Shown in pieces: positions 52,445-61,600 of a stretch of DNA of 64,000 bases. The position numbers and the translations under genes were made by a program. Below the pieces are notes generated by a model. That model made no database searches. It had not been told where the DNA came from and worked only from the letters and a program-made list of their open reading frames with translations. The stretch comes from Clostridia bacterium (GTDB taxonomy: Bacteria > Bacillota > Clostridia > Lachnospirales > Lachnospiraceae): positions 310,001 to 374,000 of the forward strand of contig CAJTEN010000001.1 of assembly GCA_910575245.1 (NCBI GenBank). Reading direction: 5' to 3'. Numbering within the stretch: the first letter of the stretch is position 1; each line of letters begins with the position of its first letter.

Positions 52445-53866
52445 ATGGTAATCACTTCTTTTGCTTTTTTGATATTTTTTCCGATTGTAGTTTTGGCTTA
52501 TTATATAATCCCGGGACGTTTCCGGCAGATATGGCTTCTGGTGGCCAGCTATTATTTCTATATGAGCTGGAATGTGAAATATGGGCTGGCGCTTCTGGGA
52601 GTCACTGCGGTCACCTACTTCGGGGCCATGGGGATGACATGGATTGACGGACATTTTACGGAAGACAGGATTAGGACCCGGATTAAAAAGGGATGTGCTG
52701 CGTGTATTGCCGCAGTGGTATTCGGAGCGCTGTTTTGCTGTAAATATTTTGTCTTTGTGGTAGGGATTTCTTTTTATACCTTTCAATCCTTCGGATATAT
52801 CATGGACGTGTATCGCGGGAAAACGGAGCCGGAGAGGAATTTTCTGCGGTATGCGCTGTTTTTGTCCTTTTTCCCGACAGTTGTTTCCGGGCCTATCGAG
52901 AGATCCACGACCCTGCTGAGACAGCTTCGTCATGAGAAACAGGTATCTTTCCGAGAGGAAAATGTAAAACAGGGATTGTGCATGATGCTGTGGGGATATT
53001 TCCTGAAACTGGTCATTGCAGAGCGGATTGCCATATTTGTCAATGCGGTATATGACCAGAATCTGGGCGGCGTATATGCGATCGTGGCTACACTGCTCTA
53101 CGGGATACAGATCTACTGCGACTTTGCAGGGTATTCTGCCATCGCCATGGGAGCGGGCAGAGTGATGGGATTTGCATTGACAGAGAATTTTGATGCGCCC
53201 TATCTGGCGGCAACAGTCAGCGAATTCTGGCGCAGATGGCACAGATCCCTGGCCGGATGGTTCAGAGATTATCTCTATATTCCGCTGGGCGGGAACCGCA
53301 AGGGCAGGATCAGGAAATATATGAATATCATGGCCGTATTTCTGGTCAGCGGTATCTGGCACGGAAACGGATGGAAATATCTGATCTGGGGCGGACTGAA
53401 CGGATTCTATCAGGTGGCAGGTGAGGTACTTATGCCGGTAAGAAAGAAGGCAGCCAACATATGCAGGCTGGAAAGAATAAGCGGGATACACAGAATCCTG
53501 CAAGTGGTTGTTACTTTTGTCCTGGTGGATTTTGCATGGCTCTTTTTCCGGGCGGACAGCACGGGAAGAGCGCTCAGGATGATTAAAGGTATGATAACGG
53601 AGTTTGACATGTCTGTGCTGTGGGACGGTTCTCTGTATGGTTTCGGGCTTGGCCGGACGGAGTTCGGATTTATGCTCCTGATGATTCTGGCGCTTGCGGC
53701 AGTGGACCTGCTTCATTACCGCAGAAGATATGTGCTGGATATGATGAAAGAATGGCACTGGACCGTCAGAACCTGTATGTGCGCATGTATGCTGATGGCA
53801 GTCATTATTTTTGGAGTGTATGGGGTGAATTATGATGTGGGTACGTTCATTTATTTTGCATTTTAA
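52445..53866 (+). CDS. MBOAT O-acyltransferase (AlgI/DltB-like)
   Basis: 473 aa, multi-pass. Family blocks are all present: FFPIVVLAYYIIP, GISFYTFQSFGYIMDVYRGK, FFPTVVSGPIERS, EFWRRWHRSLAGWFRDYLYIPLGGN and SGIWHG with the presumed catalytic His306. It should pass an acyl group, usually acetyl, across the membrane for transfer to a sugar by an SGNH partner; two such partners follow directly. ATG 52445 with AAGGAGG is well supported, although the frame runs back to 52193. Its last 35 bases overlap the first SGNH gene, and a copy of its tail appears again at 55261. Confidence 0.92.
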   Translation: MVITSFAFLIFFPIVVLAYYIIPGRFRQIWLLVASYYFYMSWNVKYGLALLGVTAVTYFGAMGMTWIDGHFTEDRIRTRIKKGCAACIAAVVFGALFCCKYFVFVVGISFYTFQSFGYIMDVYRGKTEPERNFLRYALFLSFFPTVVSGPIERSTTLLRQLRHEKQVSFREENVKQGLCMMLWGYFLKLVIAERIAIFVNAVYDQNLGGVYAIVATLLYGIQIYCDFAGYSAIAMGAGRVMGFALTENFDAPYLAATVSEFWRRWHRSLAGWFRDYLYIPLGGNRKGRIRKYMNIMAVFLVSGIWHGNGWKYLIWGGLNGFYQVAGEVLMPVRKKAANICRLERISGIHRILQVVVTFVLVDFAWLFFRADSTGRALRMIKGMITEFDMSVLWDGSLYGFGLGRTEFGFMLLMILALAAVDLLHYRRRYVLDMMKEWHWTVRTCMCACMLMAVIIFGVYGVNYDVGTFIYFAF

Positions 53867-55253
53867 GAAGATACTTCTCTTTGCGGCTGTGATAATAGCC
53901 GTGACAGGGGTTATGAACTATCTGTATGTGGATGATACGGATGCATTCAGCAGATACGTACTGCACGAATTTTATGAAGAGACAGAAAACATCGACCGTC
54001 TGTATTTAGGGTCCTCCCATGTATTCTGCGACATTAATCCTGTCATACTGGACGGTATCAACGGTGACAATAATTTCGACCTGGCAACCAGTTCCCAGCA
54101 GTTGAATACTTCCTATTATCTGCTGAGAGAGGCAGACAAGAAGCATCATATTGACAGGGTATATCTGGATCTGTATTATTACTGCATGACAGGCGAGATA
54201 GGGAAGGTACATGATTACCGTACGATTCCGAACAGCTGGAAGGTCATATACCAGATGAAACCTTCCTTAAATAAACTTTCTTATATGCTGGGCCTGAGCG
54301 CTCCAGAGTATTACTATATGACATTTCTTGCATTTATGCGTTACAGAGAGGAGCTTTTTAATCCGGACTATGTGGCCCGTATCGTGGAGGGAAAACAGTC
54401 GGACACCTGGAAAAACTATGAGTACCTGCATGTCACCCCGGGTGATAAATATGCCATGACCAATGGGGAAAAGGGATTCCGGGTATATCATGGGGTGCCT
54501 GATCCCGGTGGCTTCTGCACGAAGAATGAAGAGGTGGCTGCCGGAGATAATCCTATGATTCTGGAACCGGAATCGCTGGAGTATCTTCTGAAGATTGTGG
54601 AATACTGTAAAAAACACGATATTGCGCTTACATGGATTGGCTGCCCGATATCTGATTTTCTGCTGATAACGAACGGAAATTATGACTGTTTCTCAGAACA
54701 GATCAGAGAATTGGCAGAGAAGTACGAAGTGCCTTATTACGATTTCAGTCTTTGCAAGAGAGAATATCTGGATGTGTCACGGAATGAGTATTGGTCTGAT
54801 ATAGGGCACTTGAATACAGACGGCGCCGGGGTTTTTTCACCGTTTCTTGGCAAGTTCCTGCTGGCACAGGAGACAGGAGAGAATACCTATGACGATTGTT
54901 TTTACGGCAGCTATGAAGAAAAGCTGCGGGAGATGCAGGAAGAGATCTTCGGACTTGAAATTGTCCGGTCACAGGAGTATGGACAGTTTATGCCGGATAT
55001 ACCGGAGGAAGAGCGGGACGGGTATACGGTCTATAAGATCCGTCCTGTGACTAATGCAGCGGAAGGAAATGTGGAGATTACCGTCAAGGTAATGGAAGAT
55101 GCCGGCGGGGAAGGCAGTACAAAGCTGCCGGTCATCCGGGAGGGAAATGATGCATATGTCATACTTTCGGCGCATGAACACGGTGTGATGCGTGTGGAGG
55201 CGAAATTGAGGGATTCGGCGGAGGTGGCCAACTGGGCGGAGCTGGAATACTGA
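53832..55253 (+). CDS. Membrane-anchored SGNH-like acyltransferase partner, copy 1
   Basis: 473 aa. An N-terminal anchor (ILHFKKILLFAAVIIAVTGVMNYLY) is followed by RLYLGSSHVFCDINP, a Gly-Ser-Ser-His nucleophile block (about 59-63), and by SDIGHLNTDG, the Asp-x-x-His block (about residue 320). AlgJ/AlgX- and DltD-like proteins of this kind complete MBOAT-dependent acylation outside the membrane. A C-terminal beta-rich extension of ~100 residues ends the chain. The start is ATG 53832 or 53835, inside the MBOAT gene. The neighbour at 55304 is a close tandem paralogue. Confidence 0.8.
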   Translation: MMWVRSFILHFKKILLFAAVIIAVTGVMNYLYVDDTDAFSRYVLHEFYEETENIDRLYLGSSHVFCDINPVILDGINGDNNFDLATSSQQLNTSYYLLREADKKHHIDRVYLDLYYYCMTGEIGKVHDYRTIPNSWKVIYQMKPSLNKLSYMLGLSAPEYYYMTFLAFMRYREELFNPDYVARIVEGKQSDTWKNYEYLHVTPGDKYAMTNGEKGFRVYHGVPDPGGFCTKNEEVAAGDNPMILEPESLEYLLKIVEYCKKHDIALTWIGCPISDFLLITNGNYDCFSEQIRELAEKYEVPYYDFSLCKREYLDVSRNEYWSDIGHLNTDGAGVFSPFLGKFLLAQETGENTYDDCFYGSYEEKLREMQEEIFGLEIVRSQEYGQFMPDIPEEERDGYTVYKIRPVTNAAEGNVEITVKVMEDAGGEGSTKLPVIREGNDAYVILSAHEHGVMRVEAKLRDSAEVANWAELEY

Positions 55254-55260
55254 TCATCGG

Positions 55261-55335
55261 ATGGCGGCAGTTGATATTTTCGGAGTGTACGGGGAAGATT
55301 GTGATGTGGATACGTTTATTTATTTTGCATTTTAA
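55261..55335 (+). pseudogene. Relic of the MBOAT gene 3' end, carried by a tandem duplication
   Basis: 25 codons reading MAAVDIFGVYGEDCDVDTF... and ending IYFAF-stop match the end of the MBOAT protein (MAVIIFGVYGVNYDVGTF..., IYFAF-stop) in the same relation to the SGNH start that follows. The relic shows that the duplicated unit ran from inside the MBOAT gene through the SGNH gene. It is unlikely to be a functional protein, although it may still provide the ribosome site for the second SGNH gene. Confidence 0.8.
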
Positions 55336-56716
55336 GAAGACGGTTCTTTTTGCGTCCGTGATTATTGCGGTAACGGAAGCGATGAACTATCTGTATGTGG
55401 ATGATACCAGAGAATTTGCCAGGTGCATGATGCGTGAATTTTATGAAGGGAAAGAGAATATAGACCGGCTGTATCTGGGATCTTCTCATGTTTTCTGCGA
55501 CATAGATCCTGCGATACTGGATGAAATTAACGGCGAAAATAATTTTAATCTTGCATCGAATACGCAGCAGCTGAACACTTCTTATTATCTGCTGAAGGAA
55601 GCATATAAAAAGAACCATATCGAGAGGGTATATCTGGATCTGTATTATCTATGTACAAATGCCGGGCCGGGCAACTTTCATGATTACCAGTCACTGCCGC
55701 CCAGCTGGACTGTTTTGAATCAGATGAGACCGTCCGCCAATAAACTTTCCTATATGCTTGACCTGAGCAGCCCCAAATACTATTATATGACTTTTCTTCC
55801 GTTTATGCGTTATAGAGAGCAGCTTTTCAATCTGGATTATGTTGCGGAAATCGTGGAAGGAAAGCAGTCAGATGAGTGGAAGAATTATGCATATTCGTAT
55901 ACCGGCCCGAACGGTGAAGATATCATAAAACGGGGCGGGAAAGGTTTCAGAATATATTATGGAGAACTTGAATACGGCGGGTTTTGTGCAAAAGGTGAGG
56001 AAGCGGCCATTACAGAAGATCCCATAACACAGGAATCGCTGGAGTATCTGCAGAAGATTGTGGAATTCTGCGAGGAACGTGATATTTTGCTGATATGGAT
56101 CGGCTGTCCGATATCTGATTTTCAGCTGGTGCGCAACGGGGGATATGATAATTATATCCGTCAGGTCTCAGAATTGGCGAAACAGCACCAGGTGTCCTAT
56201 TATGACTTTAATCTCTGCAAGAGAGAATACCTGGATGTGTCGCAGGAACAGTACTGGTTTGATATGGGGCATATGAACGCCTATGGAGCGGAGGCATTTT
56301 CTCAGTTTTTGGGTAATTTCCTGTTAGCGCAGGAAGCAGGAGGGAATGAATATCGGGATTGCTTCTACAGCAGTTACGGGGAGAAGGTTTATAATCTGCA
56401 GCAGGAAATATACGGCCTGGAAATTGTCCGTTCCAAAGAATATGAACGCTGTATGCCGCAGCTTCCGGAAGAGGAATGGCAGGATTATGTGATTTACAGG
56501 CTTCGCTTTGTAACGAATGCGCCGGAAGACATAATGGATATCGGTGTCAGCGTGGTGAAGGATACCGTGACCGGGGAACGTGAGGAGGTGGCTGTGGTCC
56601 GTGAGGGCATCGACGCGTATGTAACATTTCCCGTACAGGAACACGGGGAAATGTACGTGGAAGCCAGGCTGAGGGGTGCGGCGGAAGGAAACAGCTGGAT
56701 CGGGATTGAATATTGA
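55304..56716 (+). CDS. Membrane-anchored SGNH-like acyltransferase partner, copy 2
   Basis: 470 aa, collinear with the protein at 53832 along its whole length: the same anchor, RLYLGSSHVFCDIDP, FDMGHMNAYG in place of SDIGHLNTDG, and the same C-terminal extension. Ser, Asp and His of the presumed catalytic set are kept in both. ATG 55304 lies inside the MBOAT relic, mirroring the start of copy 1 inside the real MBOAT gene; a TTG at 55271 is a poorer choice. The two copies have diverged a good deal, so the duplication is not recent. They may act on different sugars or positions. Confidence 0.8.
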   Translation: MWIRLFILHFKKTVLFASVIIAVTEAMNYLYVDDTREFARCMMREFYEGKENIDRLYLGSSHVFCDIDPAILDEINGENNFNLASNTQQLNTSYYLLKEAYKKNHIERVYLDLYYLCTNAGPGNFHDYQSLPPSWTVLNQMRPSANKLSYMLDLSSPKYYYMTFLPFMRYREQLFNLDYVAEIVEGKQSDEWKNYAYSYTGPNGEDIIKRGGKGFRIYYGELEYGGFCAKGEEAAITEDPITQESLEYLQKIVEFCEERDILLIWIGCPISDFQLVRNGGYDNYIRQVSELAKQHQVSYYDFNLCKREYLDVSQEQYWFDMGHMNAYGAEAFSQFLGNFLLAQEAGGNEYRDCFYSSYGEKVYNLQQEIYGLEIVRSKEYERCMPQLPEEEWQDYVIYRLRFVTNAPEDIMDIGVSVVKDTVTGEREEVAVVREGIDAYVTFPVQEHGEMYVEARLRGAAEGNSWIGIEY

Positions 56717-56769
56717 CAGACAGTGCCGGGCGAAGGGAACCGGAAGGTGTTTAATGCCGGGAGGTTGAA

Positions 56770-57414
56770 GTGGAAGATATTATCTTGTTGGGATTTGGCG
56801 GACATGCCAAAAGCGTGATCGATTGTTTGGAACGGCAGGGGAAATACAGGATTGCCGGGTTTCTGGATAAAGAAGAACGCGGAAATATATGTTACAGAGG
56901 ATATGAAGTCATAGGGAGAGACGATGATCTGGAGGGTTTCTGCCGTCAGGGCATTACGAATGCCTTCGTGACGGTAGGATTCCTGGGCGGGTCCAAAGTC
57001 AGGAACCGTCTGTATGCCCGGCTGAAGGAAGCAGGATTTACACTTCCCAATATTATAGACCCGTCCGCTGTTGTGGCGGATGATGCGGCGCTGGGGGAGG
57101 GGAATTTTGTAGGGAAGCTTGCGATGCTCAATTCGGATGTGCAGATAGGCAATATGTGCATTATCAACAGCGGCGCAATGATAGAACATGAGTGCCGGGT
57201 AGGAGACTTCAGCCATATTTCCGTAGGGACGGTTCTGTGCGGAGGCGTAACGGTTGGCAGCGAGACCTTTGTAGGTGCAGGATCTACCCTGATCCAGGGA
57301 ATCACTGTGGGGGATGGCTGTGTGATTGCGGCAGGGACAACCCTCAGGAAAGCGGTCAGGAATCATGAAATGGCGTATGAGATGAATACAAGAAGGACAA
57401 GGAGTCTGGAATGA
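56770..57414 (+). CDS. neuD: NeuD/PglD-like sugar O/N-acyltransferase
   Basis: 214 aa. An N-terminal nucleotide-sugar-binding Rossmann-like part (IILLGFGGHAKSVIDCLERQG) is followed by a left-handed beta-helix: DPSAVVADDAALGEGNFVGK, INSGAMIEHECRVGDFSHIS (with the His base) and VGAGSTLIQGITVGDGCVIAAG. NeuD/PglD proteins acetylate amino- or nonulosonic-acid sugars. The start is GTG 56770, preceded by GGGAGG five bases upstream. It overlaps neuB by ATGA, so it belongs to the nonulosonic acid pathway that follows. Confidence 0.82.
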   Translation: MEDIILLGFGGHAKSVIDCLERQGKYRIAGFLDKEERGNICYRGYEVIGRDDDLEGFCRQGITNAFVTVGFLGGSKVRNRLYARLKEAGFTLPNIIDPSAVVADDAALGEGNFVGKLAMLNSDVQIGNMCIINSGAMIEHECRVGDFSHISVGTVLCGGVTVGSETFVGAGSTLIQGITVGDGCVIAAGTTLRKAVRNHEMAYEMNTRRTRSLE

Positions 57415-58418
57415 ATAAGATATTTATAATAGCGGAGGCAGGCGTAAATCACAACGGAAGTATGGAAACTGCGAAGAGAATGATAGATGCGGCAGCAGAT
57501 GCGGGAGCGGATGCAGTCAAGTTCCAGACATTCCGGGCAGACAGTCTGGTAAGAAAAGATGCACGAAAGGCGGCATATCAGCAGGAGAATGGGGCGGACA
57601 AACAGGAATCCCAGTATGAGATGCTTAAGAAGCTGGAGCTGACAGAGGCGATGCACCAGGAACTTATGGATTACTGCAGGGATAAGGGAATACTGTTTTT
57701 GTCCACACCTTTTGACATCGACAGTATCAGGATGTTGGTTGATTATGGAATGGATATCCTGAAGGTTCCCTCCGGTGAGATTACGAATTATCCGTATCTG
57801 AGGGAAATCGGCAGGACCGGCAGGCCGGTCATCCTGTCTACGGGGATGTGCTGTCTGGAAGAGGTGAGGGAGGCGGTGCATATTCTGCAGGAGAGCGGAA
57901 GTGGTGAGATAACCCTGTTACACTGCAATACGGAATACCCTACTCCCATGGAGGATGTCAATCTGCAGGCCATGTGCACTTTGCGGGAGGAGCTGCACCT
58001 TCCGGCAGGGTATTCCGATCACACCCTGGGGATTGAGGTGCCGGTCGCGGCCGCTGCGCTGGGCGCGGTTGTCATAGAGAAGCACTTTACACTGGACCGG
58101 TGTATGGAAGGGCCGGACCATAAGGCCAGCCTGGAACCGGAAGAATTGAAGGAGATGGTGCGTGCTGTCCGCAACATTGAGAAAGCATTGGGAGATGGGA
58201 TGAAAAGGCCGTCCCCTTCAGAGATGAAGAACCGGGATGTGGCGCGTAAGAGCATTGTGGCGAAGAGTAAGATCCGTAAAGGAGAGGTGTTTACGGAGGA
58301 GAATCTGACTGCCAAGAGGCCTGGAAGCGGTGTTTCTCCTATGCGGTGGAAGGATGTGATCGGGTTGACGGCGGACAGGGATTATGCGCAGGATGAGATG
58401 ATTGAGGCAATATTTTGA
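57411..58418 (+). CDS. neuB: N-acetylneuraminate (nonulosonate) synthase
   Basis: 335 aa. It condenses phosphoenolpyruvate with ManNAc or a related hexose to make a nine-carbon acid. TIM-barrel landmarks: IIAEAGVNHNGSMETAKRMID, ADAVKFQTF, LSTPFD, ILKVPSGEITNYPYL, STGM, LHCNTEYPTP and GYSDHTLGIEVPVAAAALGA with VIEKHFTLDR. The last ~60 residues are the antifreeze-like SAF domain (ARKSIVAKSKIRKGEVFTEENL). The final product (Neu5Ac, legionaminate or another) cannot be told from this sequence. Co-translated with neuD. Confidence 0.9.
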   Translation: MNKIFIIAEAGVNHNGSMETAKRMIDAAADAGADAVKFQTFRADSLVRKDARKAAYQQENGADKQESQYEMLKKLELTEAMHQELMDYCRDKGILFLSTPFDIDSIRMLVDYGMDILKVPSGEITNYPYLREIGRTGRPVILSTGMCCLEEVREAVHILQESGSGEITLLHCNTEYPTPMEDVNLQAMCTLREELHLPAGYSDHTLGIEVPVAAAALGAVVIEKHFTLDRCMEGPDHKASLEPEELKEMVRAVRNIEKALGDGMKRPSPSEMKNRDVARKSIVAKSKIRKGEVFTEENLTAKRPGSGVSPMRWKDVIGLTADRDYAQDEMIEAIF

Positions 58419-58457
58419 CAGGGAGAGGATTTTTGGATAAAATTAGGAGGACACAAC

Positions 58458-59417
58458 ATGCTTTATATCGTCATGTATCATTACGTGCGGGATTTAAAAC
58501 ACAGCAGATATCCGGATATTAAGGGAATGGACATAGAATTGTTCCGCCAACAGATTGGTTTCCTGAAAGCGAATTTTTCTGTGGTACAGATGGAACAGGT
58601 ACTGGCGGCTCTTGACGGACAGATCAGTCTTCCGGAAAATGCTGTGCTGCTTACTTTTGATGACGGATACATTGACAATTACACATATGCCATGCCGATT
58701 CTTGAAGAAGAGAAGGTGCAGGGGTCTTTCTTTATACCGGGAAAAACCTTTGATACCCATACTCTTCTGGATGTCAATAAGATTCACTACATTCTTGCCA
58801 GTGCGGATATCGGCAGACTGCTGCCTGACGTGCTGGAAAGGATGAATCATTATCGAGGCCTGGAGTATGATTATCCTTCCAGCGAAGAACTTTTCGAAAC
58901 GTTTGCTAAAGCGAACCGATTCGACAGGAAGGAGACAATCTTTGTCAAACGTATGCTCCAGACGGTATTGCCGGAGAGGGTCAGGAACCGGATTTCCAGC
59001 GACCTGTTCGAACGCTATGTGGGAGTATCGGAAGAAGTGCTGGCGTATGAGCTGTATATGTCACGGGAGCAGATCCGTACCATGAAACGGCATGGTATGT
59101 ATATTGGCATACACGGATATGATCACTATTGGCTCGGAAATCTGTCGAGGGAGGCTATGGAGCAAGATATTTCCCAGGCGTTGATGGTTATGGAGGAATT
59201 TATTGATTCTGAAAGATGGGTGATGAATTATCCCTATGGAAGCCATAATAAAGATGTGGTGGAATACATCAGACAGCGTGGATGTGTCATGGGACTGACA
59301 ACGGAGGTGAGAGCGGCTGATCTGAAAGAGGATGCGCGTTACCTGCTTCCAAGACTTGACTGCAATGATTTTCCGCCTAAGAGTGAGAATTACAGAGGAA
59401 ATAATAAACAGAAATGA
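58458..59417 (+). CDS. Polysaccharide deacetylase (CE4-like) within the neu cluster
   Basis: 319 aa, no signal peptide. VLLTFDDGYIDNYTYAMPIL carries the TFDDG motif, YIGIHGYDHYWLG the His-x-x-x-His metal site, and MNYPYGSHN is a further NodB-type block. It lies between neuB and neuC, overlapping neuC by ATGA with TAGGAGG before its own ATG, so it is part of the pathway. It could remove an N-acetyl group from a nonulosonic acid or its precursor before another acyl group is attached. That placement is unusual for plain sialic acid synthesis. Confidence 0.82.
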   Translation: MLYIVMYHYVRDLKHSRYPDIKGMDIELFRQQIGFLKANFSVVQMEQVLAALDGQISLPENAVLLTFDDGYIDNYTYAMPILEEEKVQGSFFIPGKTFDTHTLLDVNKIHYILASADIGRLLPDVLERMNHYRGLEYDYPSSEELFETFAKANRFDRKETIFVKRMLQTVLPERVRNRISSDLFERYVGVSEEVLAYELYMSREQIRTMKRHGMYIGIHGYDHYWLGNLSREAMEQDISQALMVMEEFIDSERWVMNYPYGSHNKDVVEYIRQRGCVMGLTTEVRAADLKEDARYLLPRLDCNDFPPKSENYRGNNKQK

Positions 59418-60598
59418 AAAATATATGTGTGTTGACAGCAACGAGAGCCGAATACGGCCTGTTAAAAAACGTGATATTAAAATTACGCAGGGAGCCGGAA
59501 TTTCATGTGAATGTCATTGCTACCGGGATGCATTTGGACCGGGATTTTGGCGAAACTTATCGGGAGATTGAGGAAGACGGAATACAGATTACAGCCAGAA
59601 TACCAATTTTATCAAAAAAAGACGGTTCAGTCGGAATGTCCGAAACGATGGCGGAGGCTCTTGTGAGGTTCGGGCTTTTTTTTGCTGAAAACAGGCAGGA
59701 TTTGCTTGTTGTTCTGGGCGACCGCTATGAGACGATGGCAGTCTGTATTGCGGCCATGAATGCACAGATTCCGATTGCCCATATTCATGGCGGGGAAGTG
59801 ACGGAGGGGGCAATTGACGATGCCATCAGGCATAGCATTACAAAGATGAGTTTCCTTCATTTTACAAGTACGGAAGTCTATCGCCGGAGAGTCATTCAGC
59901 TGGGAGAGGATCCCGGCAGGGTATTCTTCGTCGGGGCACTTGGAGTTGAGAATATTCTCAGCCAGAAGCTGCTGGAAAAAGCAGACTTGGAAAAAGCAAT
60001 ACAGTTCACATTAGGAGCCAGGTATTGTCTGGTTACATTTCATCCGGTGACACTGGAGAAAGACAGTGCTATGGAACAGATCAGGGAGCTTTTCCAGGCG
60101 ATGGATGAGATGACGGAATATCATTACTTGATCACAAAATCCAATGCGGATGCCGGCGGCAGATTAATCAACGAGTGTTTGGAGGAGTTCGCCTCAGAGA
60201 GGAAAGAGAGAATTTACCTGACGGAGTCTCTGGGGATGATCCGATATCTGTCGGCCATGAAGTATTGTTCCATGGTAATAGGGAATTCTTCCAGTGGAAT
60301 CCTGGAGGCTCCGGCGATGGGAGTGCCTACTATCAATATCGGAGACCGGCAGAGGGGAAGAATACAGGCAGACAGTATTATAAACTGCCAACCTGACTGT
60401 GGATCAATCAAAGAAGCAATGCGACGTGCAGAAACAAATGAATTCAGAGAAACTGTCCGAAAGCAGATTCTGCCCTTTGGGGACGGTGACACATCAGGCT
60501 CTATTGTCAGCCGGATTAAAGAGTGCATGTCCGGTAAAGGAGAAGCAGGGATAGATTTGAAAAAGAAATTTTATGATGTGGAGTTTACAACAGGATAA
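59414..60598 (+). CDS. neuC: UDP-GlcNAc 2-epimerase, hydrolysing (NeuC-like)
   Basis: 394 aa, GT-B-like fold. ICVLTATRAEYGLLKNVI, VVLGDRYETMAVCIAAM, HIHGGEVTEGAIDDAIRHSITKMS, and GNSSSGILEAPAMGVPTINIGDRQRGR are the conserved blocks. NeuC releases ManNAc from UDP-GlcNAc, giving the substrate of NeuB; LegG-type relatives use UDP-bacillosamine derivatives. Overlap with the deacetylase gene by four bases. Which substrate is used here is not visible. Confidence 0.9.
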   Translation: MKNICVLTATRAEYGLLKNVILKLRREPEFHVNVIATGMHLDRDFGETYREIEEDGIQITARIPILSKKDGSVGMSETMAEALVRFGLFFAENRQDLLVVLGDRYETMAVCIAAMNAQIPIAHIHGGEVTEGAIDDAIRHSITKMSFLHFTSTEVYRRRVIQLGEDPGRVFFVGALGVENILSQKLLEKADLEKAIQFTLGARYCLVTFHPVTLEKDSAMEQIRELFQAMDEMTEYHYLITKSNADAGGRLINECLEEFASERKERIYLTESLGMIRYLSAMKYCSMVIGNSSSGILEAPAMGVPTINIGDRQRGRIQADSIINCQPDCGSIKEAMRRAETNEFRETVRKQILPFGDGDTSGSIVSRIKECMSGKGEAGIDLKKKFYDVEFTTG

Positions 60599-60622
60599 GA
60601 TATTAATATAGGGAGGCGCGGT

Positions 60623-61597
60623 ATGAAAGTGATCGTAATCGGTCTTGGTTCGATGGGGAAGAGAAGGATTCGCCTGATCCAGCAGTATGATGAGACAATC
60701 GAAATATGCGGAATTGACACTTCAAAGGAGCGCAGGCAGCAGGCAGGGCAGGAGTATACTATAGAAACCCTGGAAAGTTTGGAACAAGTGCCGGAGAATG
60801 GCTATGATTGTGCCTTTGTGTCTACTTCGCCGTTGTCTCACAGCAGCTTGATTTCTTTATGCCTCCGGAAGAATATGCATGTGTTTACGGAGATTAATCT
60901 GGTTGGAGACGGATATGACAGGAATATGAAATTGGCGGCGGAGAAGGGAAAGGTCCTGTTTCTATCGTCAACATTCCTGTACCGGGAGGAGATCCGTTAT
61001 ATTGACAGCGCTGTGCGCAAAAGCATGTGTCCGGCCAACTATGTGTACCATATCGGTCAGTACCTGCCGGACTGGCATCCATGGGAGAACTACAGGGATT
61101 ATTTTGTGGGGGACCGGCGCACAAACGGATGCAGGGAAATTTTTGCCATTGAACTTCCATGGATTCTTCATACTTTTGGAGATGTGAGGGCGGTTCATAC
61201 TGTCAAAGGGAAAAATACAGGGCTTGCCATTGATTATCCTGACAGCTATTTTGTGATATTGGAGCATGAAAAGGGCGTCCGCGGTGTTCTGACGGTGGAT
61301 GTGGTGTCACGGAAGGCAGTGAGGAATCTTGAGGTCTTTTCGGAAGATTTATATCTGGCGTGGGGCGGGACACCGGAAAGTCTGCGGTATTATGATTATG
61401 AAAGAAAAGAAGAAGTTTCGGTGAATCTCTATGAGACGGTAGAGAGAAGAGAGGGCTATGGCAGTTTCATTATAGAGAACAGCTATTTTCATGAGGTAGA
61501 AGCTTTTTTTGCTCAGGTCAAAGAACAGACGGTTCCCGTATATGATTTTGAGAAGGACAAACGGATACTGTCATTGATAGATGAGATTGAAGGGTAG
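60623..61597 (+). CDS. Gfo/Idh/MocA-like oxidoreductase lacking the EKP lysine
   Basis: 324 aa. VIVIGLGSMGKRRIRLIQQY is the N-terminal Rossmann NAD(P) site. The segment that normally reads EKP, with the catalytic Lys, is HVFTEINLVGDG here, so the Lys is replaced. In the C-terminal half QYLPDWHPWENYRDYFVGDRR matches the following gene, but the Asp-x-x-His that should follow is IFAIELPWILHTFG. Both changes suggest a non-standard or lost redox reaction, or a partner role for the neighbouring enzyme. GGGAGG precedes the ATG. Confidence 0.82.
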   Translation: MKVIVIGLGSMGKRRIRLIQQYDETIEICGIDTSKERRQQAGQEYTIETLESLEQVPENGYDCAFVSTSPLSHSSLISLCLRKNMHVFTEINLVGDGYDRNMKLAAEKGKVLFLSSTFLYREEIRYIDSAVRKSMCPANYVYHIGQYLPDWHPWENYRDYFVGDRRTNGCREIFAIELPWILHTFGDVRAVHTVKGKNTGLAIDYPDSYFVILEHEKGVRGVLTVDVVSRKAVRNLEVFSEDLYLAWGGTPESLRYYDYERKEEVSVNLYETVERREGYGSFIIENSYFHEVEAFFAQVKEQTVPVYDFEKDKRILSLIDEIEG

Positions 61598-61600
61598 AAT

